Shown in pieces: positions 1-8,523 of a DNA stretch of 64,000 bases. Both the position numbers and the translations under genes were made by a program. The notes beneath the pieces are model-generated. The model ran no database searches, was not told the origin of the DNA, and saw only the letters and a list, made by a program, of their open reading frames with translations. The first letter of the stretch is position 1. Each line of letters starts with the position of its first letter. Source of the DNA: Maribacter forsetii DSM 18668 (GTDB taxonomy: Bacteria; Bacteroidota; Bacteroidia; Flavobacteriales; Flavobacteriaceae). The stretch covers positions 1,178,001-1,242,000 of the forward strand of contig NZ_JQLH01000001.1 of NCBI RefSeq assembly GCF_000744105.1, read 5' to 3'.

Positions 1-2
1 TT

Positions 3-2297
3 TATTTTCATCAAGTGTCAACACCTACGCACTCTTACGCTAAATATTTATACAAATACCCCCATAAAAAATTTCCATATACAGAACTGGTAAGAAAGAA
101 TAAGAGTAGAAATCGCGAAGAAGCTGAATTTGAGATTTTAGATACCAAAGCTTTTGCCAATAATACTTATTTTGATTGTTTTATTGAATATGCCAAAGAA
201 GATGTTGGTGATATTTTAATGAAAGTTACAGTTATAAATAGAGGACCCAGAGCTGCAAATATTCATGTATTACCACATTTGTGGTTTCGTAATTTCTGGA
301 AACATAACCAAAGGTTTGAAAGGCCAGAGATGAAAGCTATCTCAAATGGTGCTGTGCAGTCTCGTAGTACAAGAAATGGGCGTTACTATTTTTATCATGA
401 AGAAGGTGAACAACTTTTCTGTGAGAATGAGACCAACAACCAACGTATTTATGGTGTGCCAAATGAAGTGGAATATGTAAAAGATGGTATTAATAACCAT
501 GTGGTAGAAGGACAACCAACGGTAAACCCAGATAAGAAAGGCTCAAAATTTGCCGTTTGGCATAAGCTTCGTCTAAAATCTGGTGAGGAAAAAACAATCA
601 AAGTCCGTCTAAGTAAAAAGAAACTTATTGATCCTTGGGGCGATTACGATAATATCTTCGAAAAGAGAATTAGAGAGTGCGAAGAGTTTTATGGTTATAT
701 TTTGAAGAAAGAGCTGCCTATACAGCAACAAGAGATCGCTAGAAAAGCATTTTCTGGGCTATTGTGGACAAAGCAGTTTTATTACTATGACGTATATAAA
801 TGGTTATTTGGTGGTCCTGGTGAAGCTAAGCCCCATAGAGCCGATTCTAGAAATGCTAAGTGGGAGCACCTTACCAATAGGCATGTTATTTCAATGCCGG
901 ATAAATGGGAATACCCTTGGTATGCCGCTTGGGATCTTGCTTTTCATATGGCCTCTTTCGTAGAAATAGATCCCTATTTCGCAAAAGAACAATTGCTCTT
1001 GGTGCTTAAGGAAAGCTATATGCACCCTAATGGACAAATTCCCGCTTACGAATGGAATTTTAGTGATGTAAACCCTCCTGTGCATTCATGGGCGGTGTGG
1101 ACCGTTTATGAAAAAGATAAAAAGCGAAACGGTAAAGGAGATTTTAATTTTTTAGAGAAGGCATATCAAAAGCTATTGGTCAACTTTACATGGTGGGTCA
1201 ACCAAAAGGATAAAAGCGGAACCAACCTCTTTGAAGGCGGTTTCCTAGGCTTGGATAATATTGGCGTATTCGATAGAAACCACATGCCTGAAGGTATTAC
1301 ACGTATGCAGCAGGCAGACGCTACAAGTTGGATGGCAATGTTTACCTTAAACATGCTGCGTATGTCACTAGAGATGGCAACCATTAATCCAAACTATGAG
1401 GATAGTGTGGCTAAGTTCTTTAGACATTTCTTGAACATTGCATGGGCAATGCATCACATTGGTCAAAAAGATATTTCACTTTGGGATGATGAAGATAATT
1501 TCTATTATGATGTGGTAGAAATGTCTAATGGAAATACAGACCGATTAAAAGTAAGGTCATTAGTTGGTATCATACCCATGTTCGCTGTAGAGATCATTCA
1601 TAAAGATTTGTTCGATGAGCTAAAGCATTTTAAAGTTAGGGCTGCCGAGATTGTGCGAACAAGACCAGATTTGGCTTCATTGATTTCTAATATTGAAGAG
1701 TTTAATTCTGATGGAAACTACTTGTTCTCCATTATGCGTGGATTCAGGCTTGAGAAATTATTACATCGCTTGTTAGACGAGAAAGAATTCTTGTCCGATT
1801 ATGGTATTCGCTCACTTTCAAAGTATCATGAAGAACATCCGTATGTTTTTCAACATAACGGGCATCATCACATTTCGTATGAATCTGGGGAAAGTCAATC
1901 TAACATGTTTGGAGGTAACTCTAACTGGCGTGGACCAATTTGGTTGCCTTTAAATTATATGATTGTACAATCGCTTCGTAAATATTATTCATACTACGGT
2001 AAACAATATGTTTATGAGTTTCCAACAGGTTCTGGGGTAAAATTAAACTTGAACGAAATTGCAAATGAGATTTCTAAAAGATTGATTAAATTGTTTGAGC
2101 CTAATGAAGATGGTAAGTTTGTGTACCATTCAGAAGATACTAATCATGTATTCACTAAAAATGAGCACTTTAAAAAAGAGCATTTCTTTTATGAGTTTTT
2201 TGATGGCGATTCCGGTAAAGGGTTAGGTGCATCTCACCAAACAGGGTGGACTGCCTTAATTGCGAATTTGATCATGGAGCTAGAACAAAATAGTTAA
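3..2297 (+). CDS. GH63-like (MGH1-like) glycoside hydrolase, 5' end outside window
   Basis: The reading frame is open to the window edge, and residues before the first possible GTG at 15 (Y-F-H-Q) still align with the paralog at 9597-12224, so the true start lies upstream and about 110 residues are missing. The part present is an alpha/alpha-toroid glycosidase of the GH63 / mannosylglycerate-hydrolase-like type. Family landmarks are WEYPWYAAWDLAFH (nt about 907-950), SNWRGPIWLPLNY (nt about 1920-1960) and a C-terminal GLGASHQTGWTALIANL. I see no membrane segment in the part present. The likely substrate is an alpha-glucoside or alpha-mannoside, but the sequence does not settle which. A bidirectional terminator follows 20 bases after the stop. 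Family call firm, substrate open. Confidence 0.85.
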   Translation, partial: YFHQVSTPTHSYAKYLYKYPHKKFPYTELVRKNKSRNREEAEFEILDTKAFANNTYFDCFIEYAKEDVGDILMKVTVINRGPRAANIHVLPHLWFRNFWKHNQRFERPEMKAISNGAVQSRSTRNGRYYFYHEEGEQLFCENETNNQRIYGVPNEVEYVKDGINNHVVEGQPTVNPDKKGSKFAVWHKLRLKSGEEKTIKVRLSKKKLIDPWGDYDNIFEKRIRECEEFYGYILKKELPIQQQEIARKAFSGLLWTKQFYYYDVYKWLFGGPGEAKPHRADSRNAKWEHLTNRHVISMPDKWEYPWYAAWDLAFHMASFVEIDPYFAKEQLLLVLKESYMHPNGQIPAYEWNFSDVNPPVHSWAVWTVYEKDKKRNGKGDFNFLEKAYQKLLVNFTWWVNQKDKSGTNLFEGGFLGLDNIGVFDRNHMPEGITRMQQADATSWMAMFTLNMLRMSLEMATINPNYEDSVAKFFRHFLNIAWAMHHIGQKDISLWDDEDNFYYDVVEMSNGNTDRLKVRSLVGIIPMFAVEIIHKDLFDELKHFKVRAAEIVRTRPDLASLISNIEEFNSDGNYLFSIMRGFRLEKLLHRLLDEKEFLSDYGIRSLSKYHEEHPYVFQHNGHHHISYESGESQSNMFGGNSNWRGPIWLPLNYMIVQSLRKYYSYYGKQYVYEFPTGSGVKLNLNEIANEISKRLIKLFEPNEDGKFVYHSEDTNHVFTKNEHFKKEHFFYEFFDGDSGKGLGASHQTGWTALIANLIMELEQNS

Positions 2298-2318
2298 ACA
2301 TAAACTAGTATAGAAATG

Positions 2319-2350
2319 AAAAGCGAGGTGTTTTTACACCTCGCTTTTTG
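2319..2350. terminator. Bidirectional rho-independent terminator
   Basis: The stem AAGCGAGGTG / CACCTCGCTT is flanked by A's on the left and T's on the right, so it can end transcription both from the glycosidase on the plus strand and from the transporter gene that ends at 2360 on the minus strand. Confidence 0.85.
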
Positions 2351-2359
2351 TTTTTGATA

Positions 2360-5179
2360 CTATACTACAGATGTGATAGCTTCATGTGCCTCTACTGCAA
2401 AACTCCTAATTTTAGGGTCTTCATCATTTAAATAACTTTCAACTATACTCAAATATCGAGGCTCCTTTTGCTGAGCAATAAGGTAAAGTACTGCAAGTTT
2501 TATTTTAAGGTCGTTGCCTTGTAATAACAGTTTAAAGCATTCCAGTTCTGTAGGTATTTTATGCTTTATTTTTTGAAGTTCTTCTTCAGATGAAATATCT
2601 AAAGCAGATTCTTCAATAATAGGCAACAGTTTTCGCTTAAGTTCACCGGTCAAAAGGTTGTCTAAGAATTCAATGGCATTGTGCTGTGCTTCTTGTTTCT
2701 CGCTCAATAAACCTTCATAAGCTATACTAACATCTTTTTGATGATACCGTAAGCCTAAGAGTTTAAAAATACGTTCCAATCCAGAATCTAGTCGGCGTTC
2801 TAAAAGTTCTAAAAGACTGGTGCGAGCATCGCGTTCGGCATCGCTAATTTCTTTTTTAGATTTATTTCTATTTCGGTACGATATGATAATCTGCGTATGC
2901 ATAGACGATAAGGTCTGATGATGTAGTTTACATTCATCAAAAATGACCGATACCACTTTATATCTATTGAATTTTAATTGCGGATGCGTTGTTCTTATGG
3001 CACTTAAAGCACGAATTACTTCTAAACGAACGGTAAGGTCATTATCTGTTAAAATGGCTAATAAATGATGCACAGCTTCTTTTGAATGATAAGATTGCAT
3101 TGCTGCAGGTATAAACCGAAGTACCGTTAAGGGTTGTAAACGTTCTTGCACATTGTTTCGTAACAAAGGTAAAATCTGTACCCCATATTGTTTAAAAGCT
3201 TCTAGTACAGTTGGTCTATAATTCTTTTGTGCTAAAAACGGAATTATATGTTGAGCTAATGTTGGGTCAGTTGCTACCCCAATGGTCTTTATTGTCGTTA
3301 TTATGATTTCTTCATTTTCATGATGTAGAAAGGCAATGAGCTTATTGTAAAATATAGGCATATTGGCCACGCCTAAAATTTCAATGACAGCTACTATGTA
3401 AGAGTAATCTTTTTGGTTTGCTTCAATGTTTTTGATAGCAACTGAAATACGGTCCAATAACGAATAACGTTGCTTTAAAGAGTAGTTGTTTTTTGCGGCT
3501 CTCGCTAAACAGAATAGCGCTGCCATGGCAATTCGCTCATTAGAATGTTCTAAATACGCATCAAATACGAAAGATTTGTCTTTATGGGCAAAACTTAAAA
3601 CATAAGCCAAAGTAGCAATGGTTAATTCTCTATCATCGATTTTTAATAACTCAGAGACCTCGGCAGTCATGCTCCTTGAGTTTAAAAAGTATAGATTCTG
3701 AATCGCCGATAACTTCACTTTGTTGCTAGGGTGTTCCAATAATAATTCCACATCGTCGGCAAAACGTTTGTCATTAACTTCCATCAATTTATCCAACATA
3801 AATAGAATTTGCTCTTCTGTACCTTTCTTAAAAACGGTGCGCATGCCTGCAACTACAGATACTTTGGTGTCCGTGACCTTCTTGGTTTTCTTATAAGAGT
3901 CGGTCAGTACTTCTAAATTGTTTCTAAACGTTTTGTAATATTCAATACGTACTTTATAAATAAAATAGAGCCAAAGACATACCAAAGTAATTATAAGAAT
4001 GCCAATGTAAAAAGAGGGTAGGTCAAGCCCACGCACAACGAATATTAAAAGGCATCCGGCAATTCCTGTAGCCAAACTATCCACCACCACATCAATAAAT
4101 GATTTGGTCTTGTTTTTTAGCTCAAAAGGTAAGGGCAAGGTCAACAGTTCAGAGGCACTTTTATGTATGGATTGTTTCAATATGCCATCCATCGCTTTAA
4201 TGACTACAACAGCAGAAAGTTCAGGAAGCATTAAAAACAAAATACTACCACCAAATATACCGATGGGCAATAATAAGAGTGAAAACCCTACACCCCAAAT
4301 GCCCACAATTCTATGGGTGAAAAATAGCTGAATTATCAGCGAAAGTAGATTGAACGTAGAAAACCAAAAAGCAAAAAATGCGGTAAGTTCATCGGCATCC
4401 GTAAAAGACGACGACGCAAAATCACTGAACAAATAATCTACCAATTTAGCGACTACGACACTAACGGCTACAATGCTGGCAATATAGGTGAGATGTTTGG
4501 ATTTTAATATGAGTTTTAAAGGCGGTTCACTAAGGTTGGTAGCCGATTTATGTTTTTTGACGCTTCCGTTTTTTCGTACTCTGATATTCCAGATTCTTCT
4601 TAGTAATGGAATACAAAAGAAAAGGAGCAGGGCAGCAACGAACATTAAGTTTTCATTACCGATTAATGGAGCGAGAATAGAGGTAAGATATCCGCCGAAA
4701 ATACCACCAATAATAGCTCCTGATCCAATAAAGCCAAACAATCGTTTTGCTTCTCTAATATTGAATACCAAGTTTGCCAATACCCAAAATTGTGATGCAG
4801 ATAATACTGCATAAATTGCTACCCATATATAAAAGAAGTAGAGCAACACACCGCTGACCACATCTAGCGAGAGCAGTATACCCAAGCCTATTAAAATGAC
4901 AATAGAACTAATAATAGTAACCTCAATTACTTTTTTAAGCGGAAATTTTGATACTGCTTTTGAATAGAAATAAGAGGTAGCTACGGCAGTTATTGCAACT
5001 AACAAGAAAGCAAAAGGCAATTGTTCAACACCTAGTTCAGAAAGAAAAAGAGCGTTTACCGTAGGTTTTATGATCAGTAATACGGCAATGACCAAAAAAA
5101 TGTAGGCGAGCATCCAAAGAGATACTTTGAACTCGCCTTCACGTACATCGAATATTTTTTTAATCAGTCTTTCTACCAT
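2360..5179 (-). CDS. Nucleotide-translocase-like (NTT/MFS type) membrane protein with C-terminal HEAT repeats
   Basis: About 939 residues. The first ~430 form a polytopic membrane domain with about 12 hydrophobic segments that resembles bacterial ATP/ADP (NTT, TLC) carriers, including the start FDVREGEFKVSLWM and an early K-P-T-V-N in the first helices. The second half is soluble and made of helical repeats of the HEAT type (for example VKLSAIQNLYFLN, VRLEVIRALSAI, IRSFAVEAHEAI), as in Bacteroidota NTT-like proteins. I placed the start at the ATG at 5179, because the codon before it is a TTG. It lies 28 bases after the serine hydrolase gene on the same strand, so the two are probably one operon. 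The substrate is unknown; classical nucleotide exchange is only a guess for a free-living bacterium. Confidence 0.75.
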   Translation of the reverse strand: MVERLIKKIFDVREGEFKVSLWMLAYIFLVIAVLLIIKPTVNALFLSELGVEQLPFAFLLVAITAVATSYFYSKAVSKFPLKKVIEVTIISSIVILIGLGILLSLDVVSGVLLYFFYIWVAIYAVLSASQFWVLANLVFNIREAKRLFGFIGSGAIIGGIFGGYLTSILAPLIGNENLMFVAALLLFFCIPLLRRIWNIRVRKNGSVKKHKSATNLSEPPLKLILKSKHLTYIASIVAVSVVVAKLVDYLFSDFASSSFTDADELTAFFAFWFSTFNLLSLIIQLFFTHRIVGIWGVGFSLLLLPIGIFGGSILFLMLPELSAVVVIKAMDGILKQSIHKSASELLTLPLPFELKNKTKSFIDVVVDSLATGIAGCLLIFVVRGLDLPSFYIGILIITLVCLWLYFIYKVRIEYYKTFRNNLEVLTDSYKKTKKVTDTKVSVVAGMRTVFKKGTEEQILFMLDKLMEVNDKRFADDVELLLEHPSNKVKLSAIQNLYFLNSRSMTAEVSELLKIDDRELTIATLAYVLSFAHKDKSFVFDAYLEHSNERIAMAALFCLARAAKNNYSLKQRYSLLDRISVAIKNIEANQKDYSYIVAVIEILGVANMPIFYNKLIAFLHHENEEIIITTIKTIGVATDPTLAQHIIPFLAQKNYRPTVLEAFKQYGVQILPLLRNNVQERLQPLTVLRFIPAAMQSYHSKEAVHHLLAILTDNDLTVRLEVIRALSAIRTTHPQLKFNRYKVVSVIFDECKLHHQTLSSMHTQIIISYRNRNKSKKEISDAERDARTSLLELLERRLDSGLERIFKLLGLRYHQKDVSIAYEGLLSEKQEAQHNAIEFLDNLLTGELKRKLLPIIEESALDISSEEELQKIKHKIPTELECFKLLLQGNDLKIKLAVLYLIAQQKEPRYLSIVESYLNDEDPKIRSFAVEAHEAITSVV

Positions 5180-5207
5180 CAAGAAATGGGCATCTGTATT
5201 CCAAGAT

Positions 5208-6113
5208 CTAAAGTACTGGCTTTTTTAACACCTTTTCAATTGGTTTTACTAAATCTCTTATTATTTGTTCTCCATTGGCATCATCTATGAGTGCAACCAA
5301 AATGTATCTTCTATTGCTGTCTTCGCCCCAAACCAATATGGAATCTGAATGATAGGTACGCCAAGAGCCCGATTTTCTGAACAACCTGGCATTGGGAGCG
5401 ATCTTATCCAGCGTATTTACAAATTTATGGTGCAGTTCTGGATCTTCCATAATATCAAGCATTTGCTTGGATCGTTTTTCATTGACCAACTTACCGTTCG
5501 CCAACAGATAATAATATCTACAGACTTGGGTTACAGATGCGGCGTGACTCAGATTTTTTAAGGGCTCTCTGTTGGTTTCTCCACCACTGCCGTAACGTTT
5601 GCCTACCCAAAGACCGCCTCCTTTTTGTTCATCATAAAAGGCATATTTGGGATCGCACATCACTGATTCTAATTTTTCATACCCCACGCGATCGATCATT
5701 CTGGTAGATGCGGCATTGTCAGATTTACTAATCATTAAACGCATGTCTTTCTTTACTTCTGCAGTTTCCTTTAGTTCGCCTTTTTCAATAGCATCCATGG
5801 CCGCCAATAGAATGGCAATTTTAGGTAGGCTGGCAGCATACATCATATGGTTGCCGTTGACCCTTGCAAATCTCACCTTTTCCGGATTGCTCAGATCAAC
5901 TAGTCCAACAGCCATTTTCTTTTGCACTATAAGATCGTTCCATTCTTGGTGAGAAGCCAGTTCATCCCTTAAATTGGTTTGCAGTGAGCTGTCCAACAAT
6001 TTTTGCAGGGATTTGATCTTCGAATTGTCCATACGAAGTGGCAGCTCATTTTGTGCTTGTACTGCGGTACAGCATAGAATGAAAAAAAAGAAAATAACAG
6101 GGGATGATCTCAT
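5208..6113 (-). CDS. Secreted serine hydrolase of the class A beta-lactamase / PBP fold
   Basis: A 301-residue product with a signal peptide (hydrophobic residues 6-17, likely cleavage after AQA at 20). Three active-site motifs are visible: S-L-P-K at 95-98 (nucleophile Ser95, Lys98), S-D-N at 131-133 and K-S-G at 247-249. This set defines the class A beta-lactamase and D,D-peptidase fold. I chose the ATG at 6113 rather than the one at 6158 because it begins directly at the signal peptide. The product should act in the periplasm on a beta-lactam or on peptidoglycan-derived peptide; the sequence does not tell which. It is the first gene of a likely operon with the NTT-like transporter and is divergent from the PLP / DUF1611 / epimerase operon, which suggests a shared link to D-amino-acid peptides. 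Confidence 0.8.
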   Translation of the reverse strand: MRSSPVIFFFFILCCTAVQAQNELPLRMDNSKIKSLQKLLDSSLQTNLRDELASHQEWNDLIVQKKMAVGLVDLSNPEKVRFARVNGNHMMYAASLPKIAILLAAMDAIEKGELKETAEVKKDMRLMISKSDNAASTRMIDRVGYEKLESVMCDPKYAFYDEQKGGGLWVGKRYGSGGETNREPLKNLSHAASVTQVCRYYYLLANGKLVNEKRSKQMLDIMEDPELHHKFVNTLDKIAPNARLFRKSGSWRTYHSDSILVWGEDSNRRYILVALIDDANGEQIIRDLVKPIEKVLKKPVL

Positions 6114-6379
6114 TGACGTTCGCTTATTTAAAAATGTAGTCAAAATTAGGTAAAGCACTCATTGGCTATATGTTAATTTTTGTGTTTAGTACATTTTTTA
6201 AAATCACCGTAAAATCAATATAAAGACATATATCGCATAAAATAGGTTGTTAATTTTTAAAATAATTTCGGATTAAATAGTACCTATGCGTCCCTTTTTT
6301 TGAGGGTAAATGGGTTAAAAATTTATATCTAATTTCAATAAAATTACTGTATCTTAAAAAATGGAATTTATACAGACTT

Positions 6380-7441
6380 ATGAATCTTAAAGATGGCGTA
6401 AAAACGGCTGAGAACAAGGTGTCTACAGAGGCACGTAGACTTAGTGATATGGTCAGGGATAAGCGTAAATCTTTGGTAGATCGCTTAGAGTGCTTTGAAG
6501 ATATTATAAGTTTAGAAGTAGGCGATACCGGTCTGCACCGTGCCAAGTCTTTAGAACGTGAGTTCGATGTTCGTCAGCTTTATTTAAAATACGAAGGTGA
6601 TAACCCTACCGGTACCCAGAAAGATCGTATTGCATTTGCTCAGTTGTATGATGCGCTACGTCGCGAGTTTAGCGTGGTAAGCTTGGCTACCTGCGGTAAC
6701 TATGGTGTGGCAATGGCGTTGGCATCGGACCTGGCGGGTGTAGCTTGTAAGATTTATATACCGGAAAGTTACCATACCGATCGAGTGATTGAAATGAAAA
6801 GCCTAGGCGCCCAGATTATTCGTATACCTGGTAGTTATGAAGATGTGGTTACGGAAAGTTCAAGGTTGGCGGCAGAACATGGCTGGTATGACGCAAACCC
6901 GGGCGGTGCCAATACGCCGCTACAGATTTCTGCCTATGCGCAGATCGCACAAGAGATTTTTGAAGATTTGGGTGACGCTCCAAAATACTGTGCGGTACCC
7001 GTTTCTAACGGAACGTTGTTCGCAGGTATTTATAGGGGCTTTGTAAATCTTTATAAAAGAGGGAAGACGTCTCGTATTCCTAAAATGATAGCCGCATCAT
7101 CATCGCATAAGAACCCGATTGTAGAATCGTATCTGCAAGGTTTGGATCACTGTAAAGATTTGAACCCGGCGGCGATCAAAGAAACGAAATACAATGAACC
7201 TCTAATCAACTGGCATAGTTTCGATGGGGAAGAGGCGCTGTACGCATTGAAAGAATCTGAAGGAGAAGCTTTTAATATCAGTGATAAAAAACTGAAGGAG
7301 ATGACTTCTCTTTTATATAAGAAAGAAGGATTTCGAATTTTACCGGCATCTACAGCGGGTTTGATCGGACTCCTAGAATTAGACGAAAAAATGAATTTTG
7401 AGCCCGACCGATTTGTGGCGGTGCTCACTGCAAAAAATTAA
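6380..7441 (+). CDS. PLP-dependent enzyme, threonine-synthase-like (fold type II)
   Basis: 353 residues. After an N-terminal extension of ~48 residues comes a fold-type-II PLP core. The Schiff-base lysine is K81 in NPTGTQKDR, and TCGNYG at 104-109 is the substrate and PLP loop. PASTAGLIGLLEL near the C-terminus fits the family. It is related to threonine synthase and threonine or diaminopropionate lyases, but is shorter than bacterial threonine synthase and not in a threonine operon. The next gene starts 8 bases after the stop, so it leads a three-gene operon with the DgcN-like and DgcA-like genes. A role in D- or N-acyl-amino-acid metabolism is inferred from that context only. The true reaction is unknown. 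Confidence 0.75.
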   Translation: MNLKDGVKTAENKVSTEARRLSDMVRDKRKSLVDRLECFEDIISLEVGDTGLHRAKSLEREFDVRQLYLKYEGDNPTGTQKDRIAFAQLYDALRREFSVVSLATCGNYGVAMALASDLAGVACKIYIPESYHTDRVIEMKSLGAQIIRIPGSYEDVVTESSRLAAEHGWYDANPGGANTPLQISAYAQIAQEIFEDLGDAPKYCAVPVSNGTLFAGIYRGFVNLYKRGKTSRIPKMIAASSSHKNPIVESYLQGLDHCKDLNPAAIKETKYNEPLINWHSFDGEEALYALKESEGEAFNISDKKLKEMTSLLYKKEGFRILPASTAGLIGLLELDEKMNFEPDRFVAVLTAKN

Positions 7442-7449
7442 TTATAAAA

Positions 7450-8523
7450 ATGAAAAAAGTTATTGATGGTAAGGCATTGGTATATTGTGAGGGTGCATTT
7501 AATACTCCCAATGGTAAAACAGCACATGGTTTGGTTCGCTTTACCGAGCGTTATGAGGTTGTAGGTGTTTTAGATGCAAAATATGCAGGTAGTGATGCCG
7601 GTGATGTTTTGGATGGTAGACCTAACGGAATTCCTGTTTTTAAAGATTTAGAAGTTGCCATTGTTGCACTTACAGCAAGTAATAATTTGCCAAGTTATTT
7701 GGTTATCGGTCTTGCGCCAGATGGTGGTAGATTACCACAAGTTGCCAAAGCGACCATTAAAGCTGCTTTGCAACAAGGGTGGAACGTAGATAGTGGGTTA
7801 CATGATTTCTTAACTAATGACTCTGAGCTGGTGGCATTAGCTAAAGAGAAGAATGTAAAAATTAGAGATATTAGAAAGACGCCTGATCGTGATCAATTAC
7901 ATTTTTTTACAGGTGATATTGAAAAAGTGGACTGCTTAAAATTAGCGGTTTTAGGAACGGATTCTGCTTTGGGGAAACGTACTACGGCTTGGATTTTGGT
8001 TCATGCATTTCGTAATGCAGGTAAAAAGGCAGAAATGATCGGAACCGGACAAACAGGATGGATGCAAGGTGCTAAATATAGTATGGTGATGGATAGCTGT
8101 ATCAACGATTTTGTTTCGGGTGAAATTGAACATGCTGTGGTCAGTGCATATGATAATGAAGACCCAGATGTTATTGTTATTGAAGGGCAGGGGAGCTTAA
8201 TGAATCCTGCTTACCCTGGCGGATTTGAAATTCTTGCTGCCGGTAGACCAGATTATGTAATTCTGCAACACGCGCCAAAAAGATTGGAATATGACGGATT
8301 CCCAGGTTATAAGATGCACTCGTTAGAAGAGCAGATCAATGCTATTCAAGTGATTTCTGGAAAAGAAGTGATTGCGATTACCGTGAACCATGAGGATATG
8401 AAAAAAGAGGAAATTCTTGATGTTTGTAAGGCAATCACCTTAGAAACTAAATTACCTGCCTTTGATGTTTTAGAGTATGGTGCAGAAGAATTAATTGCAC
8501 TTTTAATGACAAAATTAAAATGA
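7450..8523 (+). CDS. dgcN: DUF1611 family protein, D-glutamate N-acetyltransferase-like (DgcN)
   Basis: 357 residues with a Rossmann-like N-terminal domain and the DUF1611 C-terminal P-loop domain. GTDSALGKRT at 169-178 is a Walker-A-like loop, and later VIVIEGQGSLMNPAYPG and LQHAPKRLEYDGFPGY match the family core. Established knowledge: DUF1611 members named DgcN N-acetylate D-glutamate in a catabolic route with the enolase-superfamily enzyme DgcA, described from marine Proteobacteria and haloarchaea. The gene overlaps the epimerase gene by four bases (ATGA), which implies coupled translation and supports the DgcN-DgcA pairing. The symbol rests on family and context; the acyl donor and substrate are not provable from sequence. 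Confidence 0.72.
   Translation: MKKVIDGKALVYCEGAFNTPNGKTAHGLVRFTERYEVVGVLDAKYAGSDAGDVLDGRPNGIPVFKDLEVAIVALTASNNLPSYLVIGLAPDGGRLPQVAKATIKAALQQGWNVDSGLHDFLTNDSELVALAKEKNVKIRDIRKTPDRDQLHFFTGDIEKVDCLKLAVLGTDSALGKRTTAWILVHAFRNAGKKAEMIGTGQTGWMQGAKYSMVMDSCINDFVSGEIEHAVVSAYDNEDPDVIVIEGQGSLMNPAYPGGFEILAAGRPDYVILQHAPKRLEYDGFPGYKMHSLEEQINAIQVISGKEVIAITVNHEDMKKEEILDVCKAITLETKLPAFDVLEYGAEELIALLMTKLK

Noticed and set aside
5208..6113. True beta-lactamase resistance gene
   Set aside because: The three motifs fit the fold, but KSGSW in place of the usual KTG/KSG box surroundings and the genomic context do not prove beta-lactam hydrolysis; no resistance neighbourhood.
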